Origin: JBKCUI01 sp052161625
Lineage (GTDB): Bacteria > Planctomycetota > Planctomycetia > Pirellulales > Pirellulaceae
DNA: 64,000 bases
Reading direction: 5' to 3' (one strand)
Assembly: GCA_052161625.1 (NCBI GenBank)
Contig: CP197412.1
The notes below the pieces were generated by a model. That model was given only the letters and a program-made list of their open reading frames with translations, ran no database searches and was not told the DNA's origin. Both the position numbers and the translations under genes were made by a program. Below, piece after piece: positions 1 through 9,252 of the stretch (positions are counted from its first letter, which is position 1; every line of letters begins with the position of its first letter).

Positions 1-544
1 TACTAACAGGGGAATCATCGATAGTGTTCCCCTTGTTGCTAAAGAAGTTTCCTTGATTGACCATATTGAGTGAACGGAGGAAGCCGCTTGGCAACACCTT
101 GCCATCGACGTGCCACTTACCGCTGTGATAGGAGCGGTAGTTGGCCTGTTTGAGATAGTCTGGCAACAAACGAGCCCAAGGAGGCCGAATACCGTTCCCC
201 CCACCCCCTAAACCCGGCAGTGCATCCCGGCGAACTTGCTGTGCGTAGTAGCCGGTCAGGAGAGCCGCGCGGGAAGGCCAACATCGAGCGGTATTGTAGA
301 ACTGGTTGTACCGCAGTCCGTTTCGGGCCAGACGATCCAAGTTGGGGGTTTCGATTTCTCCGCCAAAGCATCCCACGTCGGAATATCCCAAATCGTCGGC
401 GAAAAGAATAAGGACGTTGGGACGCCCCTCGCTGGCTTCAAGTTGTTGTGCCGAACCAGCCAGACCGAACAACAGCAGGATAGCGATGAAAACAAGACTA
501 CATCGAGGACTCTCGAGCGTCGAACAGAAGGGACTTGATTTCAT
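1..544 (-). CDS. Secreted sulfatase, N-terminal part (cut by window edge)
   Basis: The minus strand is open from an ATG at 544 to the window edge (181 codons). The protein starts with a hydrophobic signal segment (residues about 16-32) and then shows the sulfatase opening: a PNVLILFADDLG block whose D50-D51 are expected metal ligands, ETPNLDRLA, and the formylglycine motif C88-W-P-S-R with ALLTG behind it. SGKWH follows later. Type I sulfatases hydrolyse sulfate esters after Cys is converted to formylglycine; in planctomycetes they are exported and usually act on algal or animal sulfated polysaccharides. The substrate cannot be read from this part. The C-terminal domain lies outside the window. 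The next gene (bcp) is divergent. Confidence 0.9.
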   Translation of the reverse strand, partial: MKSSPFCSTLESPRCSLVFIAILLLFGLAGSAQQLEASEGRPNVLILFADDLGYSDVGCFGGEIETPNLDRLARNGLRYNQFYNTARCWPSRAALLTGYYAQQVRRDALPGLGGGGNGIRPPWARLLPDYLKQANYRSYHSGKWHVDGKVLPSGFLRSLNMVNQGNFFSNKGNTIDDSPVS

Positions 545-796
545 GGGGATCTCAAAAACAGAGAGGTTAGTGCATCGTTAGGACGATAGAACGGCCGAGA
601 GGTCCGAATAGGAACTGGCGTACCGACTCCATTGCCGCGACGCTACAGTATAGCCACGCGGAGTAGAGGAGGGGATCGTTTCTGGTCGCTGGTACCATTC
701 CCACCATCCTGGATCGCCGACGGGAAAAACCATACCAGCCATGGTCTCCGACGCCGCTCCCATTCCCTTTCCACTGAATAACGCAAGAGAGAGACA
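545..796. other. Intergenic region between divergent sulfatase and bcp
   Basis: These 252 bases separate two divergent start codons, so promoters in both directions are expected. I see no convincing -35/-10 pair and no repeat. A purine stretch (AGAGAGAG) just before the bcp ATG is the likely ribosome binding site. Confidence 0.4.
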
Positions 797-1276
797 ATGA
801 GCGATTGGATCGAGGCAGGAAACAAAGCGCCGGCGTTTACCGCCGTCACCGATTCGGGTAAGAAACTGAAGCTAGGCGATTTCAAAGGGAAAGTCGTCGT
901 TCTTTATTTCTATCCCAAAGATGATACCCCTGGATGTACCAAGGAAGCATGCGCCTTTCGCGATGCCAGCGCTGCGTTGCATGAACGAGGCGCCGTCGTG
1001 CTGGGAGTAAGTCCGGACGACGAGAAATCCCATGCAAAGTTCCGCGACAAGTTCAGCTTGAACTTCCCGTTGCTGGCTGACCCGGACCATTCCATCGCCG
1101 AGGCGTACGGCGCTTGGCGAGAAAAAAACATGTATGGAAAGAAGAGCATGGGGGTCCAGCGCAGTACCTATCTGATCGACGGAGAGGGCAAGGTGGCGAA
1201 GGTCTGGAAACGGGTGAGCGTCGATGGGCATGACACGGCTGTGCTGCAAGCCATCGATGAACTTGCAACGAACTAG
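797..1276 (+). CDS. bcp: Thiol peroxidase, Bcp / peroxiredoxin Q type
   Basis: A 159-residue protein covering the usual full length of Bcp-type peroxiredoxins. It carries the peroxidatic site in a TPGCTKEAC motif, with C47 as peroxidatic and C52 as resolving cysteine five residues on. That spacing is typical of atypical 2-Cys PrxQ enzymes that reduce hydroperoxides using thioredoxin. The Arg that completes the active site is in GVQRSTYLID near the C-terminus. There is no signal peptide, so it is cytoplasmic. It is transcribed away from the sulfatase. A second Bcp-like domain sits in this window fused to a sulfatase (52553-54598); it keeps the same Cys-x4-Cys pair but has TGGC instead of TPGC. 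Confidence 0.95.
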   Translation: MSDWIEAGNKAPAFTAVTDSGKKLKLGDFKGKVVVLYFYPKDDTPGCTKEACAFRDASAALHERGAVVLGVSPDDEKSHAKFRDKFSLNFPLLADPDHSIAEAYGAWREKNMYGKKSMGVQRSTYLIDGEGKVAKVWKRVSVDGHDTAVLQAIDELATN

Positions 1277-1356
1277 CCTGAACCAGCAGGCGAGGAAGAT
1301 AGCAGGAGGTTGCATGCTATGATGGGATATTCACTTCGCCACTTCAAGCGGTTTTC

Positions 1357-2340
1357 ATGTTTCGCATCCTTGTAAAGAAGTATATTCACGAGTCGCTCCT
1401 GCTATGGCTTTCGTGCGCGCTGGTCCTCTTGTTCTTTCCGTGGGTTCGCATTTGGACCGTCAGTCAGTTTGAACTCAGTGGCTTCGCCTCGATCCTCGAA
1501 CAGTTTCGGGCCTTCGAAAAGTTTTCGCCCGTTCCACTTGAACAGTTCCTCACCTACCAAGGTATGGTGGGGTTCACGTTTGATGAACCGGTCTTGCTCC
1601 TGTGCGTTCTCGTTTGGTCGATCTCGAGGGGTTCCGACGTGGTGAGCGGTGAATTGAATCGCGGAACGATGGAACTACTCCTTGCACAGCCTATCGAGCG
1701 AAGCCGTCTGTTTGCAGCCCATGCGTGCGTGACGATCTTGGGGCTGGTTCTATTGTGCATCTTGGTCTACGTCGGCATTTATCTCGGAATCATGACCAAC
1801 TCGACACCGGTTAGCACGGGTGGATCGATGCGGATCCCGTTTTTGAATCTGGATTTAGGAATTCCACTTTCTCCGAAGAAGCAAGAGTGGGTTCCTCTCC
1901 GAAATTTCGTGGATCCCTTTCTTTACATCCTTCCCACATTGAATTTGTTTGCATTGGGATTCATGGTGCTCGGTATCAGCGTTCTTCTGAGCGCTCGCGA
2001 TCAATATCGATGGCGTGCGATCGGATTGACGATCGGAATCTACGTTTCGCAGCTCCTCCTTTTTATTCTTTCGAAGTCGACTCCATCGACCCACTTTTTG
2101 ACTCCGTTTAGTTTTCTCGCGGCGTATCAACCCGATTGGAGCGTGCAACGGATCCATCGTTACCGGGCGGCCGCATGGAGTTTATGGAGCGAAGGGGACG
2201 CATCCAAAACCGGCCTCGACTATTGGATGAGTTGCATGGAGCCTCCGGCATTCATCGCGATACTATTGCTCTTAGGAGCTCTCGCGTATGCTATCGCTTG
2301 GAGAATCTTTTCCAGAAGGGATCTTCCGGCCCCCAACTAA
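1357..2340 (+). CDS. ABC-2 type transporter permease
   Basis: A 327-residue polytopic membrane protein with about six hydrophobic segments (near residues 14-30, 75-92, 122-146, 192-217, 225-242 and 300-320). After the second segment comes the hallmark of ABC-2 permeases, GELNRGTMELLLAQPI, the cytoplasmic loop that precedes the main membrane block. Such proteins pair with an ATPase to export drugs, lipids or polymers or to assemble surface proteins. No ABC ATPase is encoded in this window, so the partner lies elsewhere and the substrate is unknown. The gap to the following alcohol dehydrogenase is only 29 bases, so co-transcription is possible. Confidence 0.85.
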   Translation: MFRILVKKYIHESLLLWLSCALVLLFFPWVRIWTVSQFELSGFASILEQFRAFEKFSPVPLEQFLTYQGMVGFTFDEPVLLLCVLVWSISRGSDVVSGELNRGTMELLLAQPIERSRLFAAHACVTILGLVLLCILVYVGIYLGIMTNSTPVSTGGSMRIPFLNLDLGIPLSPKKQEWVPLRNFVDPFLYILPTLNLFALGFMVLGISVLLSARDQYRWRAIGLTIGIYVSQLLLFILSKSTPSTHFLTPFSFLAAYQPDWSVQRIHRYRAAAWSLWSEGDASKTGLDYWMSCMEPPAFIAILLLLGALAYAIAWRIFSRRDLPAPN

Positions 2341-2369
2341 CTTCCTCGCATCCATCGAGACAAGCGATT

Positions 2370-3554
2370 ATGTCGAACACTCATTGGCATTTCGGTACCA
2401 GCCCCAGTGTTCGATTCGGGCGAGGTGCATTGGCGGTGCTTCCTGAATCCTTGAAGCGATTAGGGGTCGCTAGACTTTTTATTGTGACCGACTCGGTGGT
2501 TAGCGCGATCGGAACTGTCCAAGGTACGTTGAAAGGACTTCGAGATTCCGGATTTTCAGTCGAGCTCTTCGACGGGGGAAAACCGGAGCCGAGCGTTGCC
2601 ATCGCCGAAGCCGCATGTGACGCTGCATTGAAGTCCCAAGTGGACGCGGTGATCGGTATCGGAGGGGGAAGCAATTTGGATGTCGCCAAAATGGTGGCGA
2701 CTTGGCTGCGTCACGGTGGTTCGCTTCGACAGTATTTCGGATTTGGGAACATTCCAGGCCCCATTCTTCCTCTCATTGCAATCCCAACGACCGCCGGAAC
2801 AGGAAGCGAGGTTTCGCATTCAGCGGTTCTCACCGACGAGGAAGCGGGAGTCAAGGTGAGCACATTGAGTCCTTACCTGCGTCCCAGCATGGCGATCATC
2901 GACCCATCGCTGACCGATACGTGCCCTCCTCGGGTGACAGCCCATAGTGGTATCGATGCGTTGGTGCATGCCATCGAAGCCCTAACCAACAAACCTTTTA
3001 CCTCCTTCGAAGGGAGCGGCAATGCTTACGAAGGAAGCTATCCGCTGACACGCTTGCTGGCCTTGGAAGCAATCCATCAAATCGCCAAGTTCCTCGTGCG
3101 GGCTGTCGACTCTCCAACGGATCAGGAAGCTCGAGACGGGATGGCTTATGCTGCGATGCTTGCCGGAATGGCCTTCTCCAACAGTGGAGTAGGGCTCGTG
3201 CATGCGTTGGAATACCCGATCGGGGCGATCACCCACTGCTCGCACGGCGAAGGCAACGGTCTCCTTCTTCCTCATGTGATGGACTTCAATCAGCCGATGT
3301 GCGCAGACGCACTCGCGCAAGTCGCTTCTCTTCTACTGGGGCGCCCCGATTGCTCCAGCGAAGACTCGATCATCGCGGTAGAGAAACTGCTGACTCGCAT
3401 CGGCGTTCGGACTCGATTGCGAGACCTGGGTCTTCATGAATCCGACATTCCCACCGTCGTTACCAAAACGCTCCAGATCGAACGACTTCTGGCGGTCAAT
3501 GCTCGCCGTCCCACCGCAGGAGACTTGGAAAAAATACTCCGCCGGGCGTTTTAG
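2370..3554 (+). CDS. Iron-containing alcohol dehydrogenase
   Basis: A 394-residue group III (Fe-dependent) alcohol dehydrogenase oxidising or reducing alcohol/aldehyde pairs with NAD(P). The nucleotide-binding GIGGGSNLDVAK segment is near residue 96, followed by PTTAGTGSEV. Metal ligands are readable as D196 and H200 in GIDALVHAIEA, and H278 and H292 in GLVHALEY...CSHGEGNG; the 4- and 14-residue spacings match lactaldehyde reductase FucO. The reading frame is open further upstream, but that part lies inside the permease gene and does not look like protein, so the ATG at 2370 (MSNTHWHFG) is chosen. The substrate is not predictable. Confidence 0.92.
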   Translation: MSNTHWHFGTSPSVRFGRGALAVLPESLKRLGVARLFIVTDSVVSAIGTVQGTLKGLRDSGFSVELFDGGKPEPSVAIAEAACDAALKSQVDAVIGIGGGSNLDVAKMVATWLRHGGSLRQYFGFGNIPGPILPLIAIPTTAGTGSEVSHSAVLTDEEAGVKVSTLSPYLRPSMAIIDPSLTDTCPPRVTAHSGIDALVHAIEALTNKPFTSFEGSGNAYEGSYPLTRLLALEAIHQIAKFLVRAVDSPTDQEARDGMAYAAMLAGMAFSNSGVGLVHALEYPIGAITHCSHGEGNGLLLPHVMDFNQPMCADALAQVASLLLGRPDCSSEDSIIAVEKLLTRIGVRTRLRDLGLHESDIPTVVTKTLQIERLLAVNARRPTAGDLEKILRRAF

Positions 3555-3691
3555 CCTTCTCGGCTATCCATATTCCGCAACGGCATCCAACATCGAGTAC
3601 AATCGAGCAAGACGCCTCGCCCTAGTCCCTCCCTTTCCTGCCTGCCATCCCTCCCCCCCTCGCAATCCTCCCGTCTTCTGGGCCCCCCGGT

Positions 3692-6600
3692 ATGTTCAAG
3701 CTTGTTGGGTTTCCTATTCATGCTTTGCTCGTCGTCCTCCTAGCGATCGTTTGGACCCAAAATTCGCTCGGGCAGTCGGCCAGTATGTTCCCCGCTGAAA
3801 TCGCCCCCATTTTTCAGCGGTATTGTTCCGAGTGCCATTCCAACGAGAACGACGAAGGAAATTTGAGCTTTGAGGCTTGGGGAGACACCCCCGAGGTCGA
3901 GCGGGAAAAGAAACTGACTCAGATTCTTCGAGTCTTGAAGCTCGAGGAGATGCCGCCCGAAGGTTCCGCCAAACCATCGGTGCAAGAGATTGTCATGATC
4001 CAAAAATGGAGTCAATCGGTTTTGGATCGCGCTGCGGAGCAAAAGGCCAATGACCCTGGCCCTATCATTCTTCGGCGCCTCAGCAACGGCGAATACACTT
4101 GGACGCTACGAGATCTCACGAGCGTTCCTTCGCTGGATCCTACGAAAGAGTTTCCTGTCGACAATGTTGCGGGAGAAGGCTTCACGAACGCGGGCGCTGC
4201 AATGGTGATGAGCCCGGCATTGTTCGGCAAGTATTTCGATGCGGCCAAGTCCATGGCGCAACGAACGGTTCTGCTGCCCGACGGAATCGGATTTTCAGAA
4301 AGTACTTCACCCAATGATTGGGCCACAGAACGATTGAACCGGATCCGTCAGCTTTACTCCCGCTACACCGATGCTCGAGGTGCAGAGAAGGTGAACTTGC
4401 AAGGGGTTCAGTTTGAAACGAATCAAGGGGGGCGCAATCCGTTCGATCGCCATCTTGAGCTGCTTTTCCAGAACGAGCATGCACTCGCGACAGGTTCGAA
4501 ATCGCTTGCCGAGATCGCAAAGATTGGGAATGGTAGCGCGCGCTACCTCGGTGTGTTGGCGAAGCAGTTAGGTTTGAAGATCGCGGACTCGGGCGAGGAG
4601 TTGTCCAAACGCACCGAGCGAGAGGAGATGGCCTCGTCGTCTCCACTCGTGAAAGGATTGCGATCGCAATGGACCCTGGCGAGGGGCGAGCCATCGAGCG
4701 AGGACGTCTCGAGTTGGGTTGGAAAATGGCAACAGCAGCTATGGAAATTTAGTGCGGTCGGGCACATCGGTAAACTAAATGGCCCGAAAGCTTGGCAGGA
4801 ACCTGTCAATCCGCTGACCCGTCAGCTTTCCATCCGGCACAAGCCGAATGCACAGACCGATTTCCTTTGGATGGAGCTGTTCGACGCGGGCGATGGACAG
4901 GACGGTGATCACGTCCAGTTGGTATCCCCTCGGTTCATCCGTTCGGGTGAGTCGGACCTCCCACTCGTCGATGCCATTCGCTTGGCGAGCAACTGGAAGG
5001 AACTTTCCTCGACCATGAGAGGATCGGTAGAGCAGGCGCTCGCCGTCGCAGGGGGATTCGATAAAGCGGTCACAAAGGAAGAGATAAAAGCCCTTGCAGA
5101 AAAGGCATCTCTATCCGAGTCGTCTTTAGCGATATGGCTGGAGTTGCTGGGGCTGTTTCCATCGGACGCAGGGCAACTGGACGGAAGCGACGAAGTCCTT
5201 TTTACAAAGTCCGCATCCGATCTCTCGGGCCACGCTTTTATTCGTGGATGGGTCGGAGACGATGCGTTAAGTATTGTTGCCAACGCGTCCGACACCGAGG
5301 TGCGAATTCCTGGAGTGATGACTCCAAAGAGCGTCGCCATGCACCCCGCACCGACGCGCAGTGTCGGCGCTGGGTGGACCGCGTCTCGGAGCGGTAAGGC
5401 GAAGCTCGATGCAGTGATTCAGCACGCCCACCCCGAGTGCGGGAACGGGATCGCTTGGCTGTTGGAAATCAAGCGAGGGGGTGCACGGATTGGTTTAGCA
5501 AGTGGAAACTCTGCCGGTGGCAAGCCCGTCCCAATTGGGTCATTCTCGGACGTCCCCCTAGTCGCTGGCGACGAAGTCCGCTTGTGGATTGCTCCGAAGG
5601 ACGGAAATCACTCCTGCGATCTCACCCGAGTTGATTTCACGATTGAGCAAGGAGGAAAGCGATGGAACCTATCCGAGTCGCTCCATGCGAAACTGACCGA
5701 TTCCAATCCCTTGTCAGATCACGACGAGACGAAGTGGCGGTTCTTCCACGCCCCAGTTCAAAAGTGGAGTTCCCGACTGATTCCCCCAGGAAGTTTGCTA
5801 AGTCAATGGTTTCTTCAATCGGATACCACAGCGAGGTCGCAATTAGCCAAGAAACTGCAACACATTCTCGAGTCGGAGGCTCCATCCGAGCCGATCTCCT
5901 CGGCCGACCAGCAGTTGCTAAAACTCTTCTCGACATCGGTCCAATGGAATCGTGTATCGGACCAAGCCGACCAATCCTCCCCGATCTTCCTTGAGTCATC
6001 TTCCGGCAATATGGCTTTGACACGCGAAAGTCTTTCGCTCGGAAATGCGACTTGGGTGAAGATACCCATCCCGGTTTTCTTTCGGGAAGACTGGGAGTTC
6101 GCGGCCGAAGCAACACTGGATCCTCAAATGGGTCGCAACGGTTCGGTGCAGATCCATGTTCAGAGCCAATCCAACAACTCCGCATTCGATCGCCAAACAG
6201 ATCGCGTAAGCCTGATCCACGCTCCTGTATTGGTTCATCCGGAAGGTTCGAAGGAAGAGGTATTTCGCTCTGCATTCGAAGACTTTCGTAACACATTCCC
6301 GATCGCACTCTGCTATCCGCAGATCGTTCCTGTCGATGAAGTCGTCACGCTTACCCTATACCATCGCGAAGATCGATTTCTGAAAGAGCTGATGCTCACG
6401 GACGAGGAACGCAACGAGTTGGAAAGGTTGTGGACAGAGTTGCATTTTGTCAGCCAAGACGCGCTTCGGAGCGTCGATGTGTTCGAGCAATTATGGCAAT
6501 ATGCAACCCAGGACGCGGATCCATCGGCGTTCGAACCGTTGCGGGAACCGATCCTCAGGAGAGCGGCCCAGTTCCAAGAGGAGCTGGTACGTGCGGAAGA

Positions 6601-7906
6601 GAAACAATTGAACGGCCTGTTGGAATTTGCCGCAAAGGCGTTTCGCCGCGCGCTGCGCGACGAAGAATCCGAAAAGTTGCGAGAGTTGTATCGTGCATTT
6701 CGCGATCAAGGCCTATCGCACGACGCGTCGATTCGCGGGGTGATGACACGCATCTTGATCGCACCCGAATTTCTCTATCGGCTTGAGTTTCCGGCTGCGT
6801 CGCAGTCAGGTCCTGTCAAAGCAGAGGAATTAGCGACCCGTTTGAGCTATTTCCTTTGGTCATCGGCGCCGGACGATACGCTGCGAGGGCTGGCTGCGGA
6901 TGGTTCTTTGCTTGAAGAAACGATTCTTCGCCAACAGGTGCGTCGCATGCTGAAGGATCCCAAGTCCTCTCGCATGGCTACTTCCTTTTTCGGTCAATGG
7001 CTTCAGATTGCAAACGTCGCCGAGCTCGATGAAAAGAGCGAGAAAGAGTTTCCTGAATTCCTTGGGATCCGCGAACGATTGCAGGCGGAAGCGAATCGAT
7101 TGTTTGAGCACCTGCTGATGGAGAATCGCCCCCCGATCGAGCTTTTGACCGCTGATTACTTATTCGTCGATCGTGACTTGGCCAAATACTATGGCATCCC
7201 CGACGATTTGATTTCGCTATCGGATCCTGGTGCAACGGGAACGGTCCAGCCGGAGCTCGGTGAAACTAGAATACAGATGATGCGATTGGGGAATGCGTCG
7301 AAATGGAATCGAGGTGGATTGCTGACGTTGGGAGCGTTGTTATCGAAACTGTCCGGGGCATCGAGAACGAGCCCTATTCTGCGAGGAACTTGGGTGAGTG
7401 AAGTTCTACTCGGAGAGCCGCTACCCAAGCCTCCGAAGAATGTTCCGCAGTTGCCTGACTCGGTCCCGGAAAACCTCAGCGAGCGTCAGCTGACGGAATT
7501 ACATGTGAGTGCACCGGGGTGCAGCAACTGCCATCGGCGCATCGACCCGTTCGGGTTTGCCATGGAGTCTTATGATGCAATCGGACGATATCGAACTACC
7601 GATAAAGCAGGCCACCAGGTGGATACTAAAACCGCGTTGCCCGATGGAACGGCCGTTTCTGGAGCTGGCGAACTGAGAGACTATTTGGTTCGCGATAGGA
7701 AGAAAGAGTTCTTATTGCAGTTTCATCGCAAACTGCTTGGGTATGCGTTGGGTCGGGAAGTGATGTTGTCGGACAAGCTGTTTTTAGAGTCGCTTGCCCA
7801 GCGGGCTACAAACGAATCCAACTTTGGAATCGGGGATGCTGTCGAAGCGATCGTGATGAGCCGGCAGTTTCGTGAAATTCGGTCAGAGGAAGAGGTAAAA
7901 CCATGA
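3692..7906 (+). CDS. Giant DUF1592/DUF1588/DUF1585 planctomycete cytochrome
   Basis: 1404 residues, exported (signal peptide about 1-28, ending LGQ). An N-terminal c-type heme motif C45-S-E-C48-H lies in the PSCyt-like domain, followed by a DUF1587-like RLSNGEYTWTLRDL block near residue 130. The C-terminal 450 residues hold DUF1595/DUF1592 (RVMTRILIAPEFLYRLE-like text, then LATRLSYFLWSSAPDD), DUF1588 (SRTSPILRGTWV, with a second CSNCH near residue 1277 and IDPFGFAMESYD) and DUF1585. Known relatives are usually near 800-1000 residues. Here a long middle region (about 220-950) contains a beta-rich segment near 510-690 that may bind a ligand. The protein overlaps the DUF1552 gene by 4 nt, the standard partner. 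Function of the family is unproven; roles in periplasmic redox chemistry on polysaccharides are suggested. Confidence 0.9.
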   Translation: MFKLVGFPIHALLVVLLAIVWTQNSLGQSASMFPAEIAPIFQRYCSECHSNENDEGNLSFEAWGDTPEVEREKKLTQILRVLKLEEMPPEGSAKPSVQEIVMIQKWSQSVLDRAAEQKANDPGPIILRRLSNGEYTWTLRDLTSVPSLDPTKEFPVDNVAGEGFTNAGAAMVMSPALFGKYFDAAKSMAQRTVLLPDGIGFSESTSPNDWATERLNRIRQLYSRYTDARGAEKVNLQGVQFETNQGGRNPFDRHLELLFQNEHALATGSKSLAEIAKIGNGSARYLGVLAKQLGLKIADSGEELSKRTEREEMASSSPLVKGLRSQWTLARGEPSSEDVSSWVGKWQQQLWKFSAVGHIGKLNGPKAWQEPVNPLTRQLSIRHKPNAQTDFLWMELFDAGDGQDGDHVQLVSPRFIRSGESDLPLVDAIRLASNWKELSSTMRGSVEQALAVAGGFDKAVTKEEIKALAEKASLSESSLAIWLELLGLFPSDAGQLDGSDEVLFTKSASDLSGHAFIRGWVGDDALSIVANASDTEVRIPGVMTPKSVAMHPAPTRSVGAGWTASRSGKAKLDAVIQHAHPECGNGIAWLLEIKRGGARIGLASGNSAGGKPVPIGSFSDVPLVAGDEVRLWIAPKDGNHSCDLTRVDFTIEQGGKRWNLSESLHAKLTDSNPLSDHDETKWRFFHAPVQKWSSRLIPPGSLLSQWFLQSDTTARSQLAKKLQHILESEAPSEPISSADQQLLKLFSTSVQWNRVSDQADQSSPIFLESSSGNMALTRESLSLGNATWVKIPIPVFFREDWEFAAEATLDPQMGRNGSVQIHVQSQSNNSAFDRQTDRVSLIHAPVLVHPEGSKEEVFRSAFEDFRNTFPIALCYPQIVPVDEVVTLTLYHREDRFLKELMLTDEERNELERLWTELHFVSQDALRSVDVFEQLWQYATQDADPSAFEPLREPILRRAAQFQEELVRAEEKQLNGLLEFAAKAFRRALRDEESEKLRELYRAFRDQGLSHDASIRGVMTRILIAPEFLYRLEFPAASQSGPVKAEELATRLSYFLWSSAPDDTLRGLAADGSLLEETILRQQVRRMLKDPKSSRMATSFFGQWLQIANVAELDEKSEKEFPEFLGIRERLQAEANRLFEHLLMENRPPIELLTADYLFVDRDLAKYYGIPDDLISLSDPGATGTVQPELGETRIQMMRLGNASKWNRGGLLTLGALLSKLSGASRTSPILRGTWVSEVLLGEPLPKPPKNVPQLPDSVPENLSERQLTELHVSAPGCSNCHRRIDPFGFAMESYDAIGRYRTTDKAGHQVDTKTALPDGTAVSGAGELRDYLVRDRKKEFLLQFHRKLLGYALGREVMLSDKLFLESLAQRATNESNFGIGDAVEAIVMSRQFREIRSEEEVKP

Positions 7907-9222
7907 CATGCAGTTGGAACACTCAGCGACGATGGGATCGTCGAACCATTCTTCGAGGAATTGGCGTGTCGATGGCGTTGCCTTGGATGGAATCCATACC
8001 GGTTTGGGGACAAGCGACTGCGGCGACGGCTCCGAATTCGAAGCCTCCCGTCCGCTTTGCCGCCCTTTTTGCCGGCAATGGTTTTCATAGCAAAGAGTGG
8101 TGGGCTGAGGGGACTGGCCCGTCGATGAAAGTAGGGCGAGTTCTCCAATCCCTCGAGCCACTTCGCGATCAGATGCTGTTCATTCGAGGGCTGTATAACC
8201 AAGAGGCTCTCAAGGGAAATATTCACTCGTCGCAAACCGGCAATCTCCTCTCCGGTGCTCCACTAGCGTCGGGAGGAGAAATTCGCTCCGGTACCAGTGT
8301 TGATCAATGGATCGCACAGACATATGGGCGCGGTACCAAGGTACCGAGTCTGGTGCTAGGCTGTGAAAAGTCGAATCCTTCGGTTCACAAGAACTATTCG
8401 ATGCTCTATAGCTCGCACATTTCATGGTCCTCCCCGACCACACCCACTCCGTTGGAGATCTATCCCGCTTTGGCTTTCGACCGGCTCTTCAAAGAGGAAG
8501 TGCACCAGCAAGATCAAAGTGTGCTCGATGCCGTTCTGGGAGATGCCGCCGATCTACGGCGTCATGTCAGCCAATCGGATCGTCGAAAGCTGGATGAGTA
8601 TTTCGATTCGGTGCGAGACGTCGAAGATCGGATCGCGCAAGCAGGAAAGCGGGGAGAACTGCAAGGCTGGCGACCAACATTGGAGAAACCGGACCGCGAG
8701 CGCCCCGCTGACGGCATCCCACAGGATATCAGCGAACACATGCGATTGATGTGCGACATTCTGTTGCTGGGTTTCCAAACCGATACCACGAGGGTGACGA
8801 CCCTAAAGCTGAACAACGATCACTCCTCCCTTCGGTTCCCTCATTTGGGAGTCGATTACATGATCCATCACTTGCTATCCCACTCGGACACGGAGGATTG
8901 GTTGAAGGTCAATCAGTTTTTCGTCGAGCAACTCGCCTACATTGCGACTCGTATGCAGTCGATCCAAGAGGGGGATGGTACGTTGCTGGACAATTCGATG
9001 CTTTTGTTCTGCTCCAGCATGATGAATGGAGGGCATGATGCCACCCAACTCCCAGTCGTCATGCTTGGAAAGGGGGGCGGTCGCGTAGAAACGGGCAAGG
9101 TATTGGATTATCGGGACGCCCCAAATCGCCAATTGTGCCGATTGTTCCTTTCCGTTCTTGACAAGTTCGATCTCCATCCTGAACAATTTGGCGATGCCTC
9201 GGAGCCACTTCCGTCGGTTTGA
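7903..9222 (+). CDS. DUF1552 domain protein, exported
   Basis: A 439-residue protein starting with a twin-arginine-like signal (R-R-T-I-L-R-G-I-G followed by a hydrophobic stretch and ALPWMES), the usual opening of DUF1552 proteins. The body carries family text such as RFAALFAGNGFH and NIHSSQTGNLLSG, with DVEDRI and NSMLLFCSSMMNGG further on. The alkaline-phosphatase/DUF1501-like fold has been suggested for related families, but no reaction is established. The ATG overlaps the stop of the DUF1592 gene (ATGA), so translation is probably coupled and the two products probably work together in the periplasm. Confidence 0.9.
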   Translation: MTCSWNTQRRWDRRTILRGIGVSMALPWMESIPVWGQATAATAPNSKPPVRFAALFAGNGFHSKEWWAEGTGPSMKVGRVLQSLEPLRDQMLFIRGLYNQEALKGNIHSSQTGNLLSGAPLASGGEIRSGTSVDQWIAQTYGRGTKVPSLVLGCEKSNPSVHKNYSMLYSSHISWSSPTTPTPLEIYPALAFDRLFKEEVHQQDQSVLDAVLGDAADLRRHVSQSDRRKLDEYFDSVRDVEDRIAQAGKRGELQGWRPTLEKPDRERPADGIPQDISEHMRLMCDILLLGFQTDTTRVTTLKLNNDHSSLRFPHLGVDYMIHHLLSHSDTEDWLKVNQFFVEQLAYIATRMQSIQEGDGTLLDNSMLLFCSSMMNGGHDATQLPVVMLGKGGGRVETGKVLDYRDAPNRQLCRLFLSVLDKFDLHPEQFGDASEPLPSV

Positions 9223-9252
9223 CCGGGGCGACTCTTCTTCAGGATGTAATTT

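Noticed and set aside
5637..6308. 223-codon minus-strand frame
   Set aside because: Antisense shadow of the DUF1592 gene, Arg/Ser-rich.
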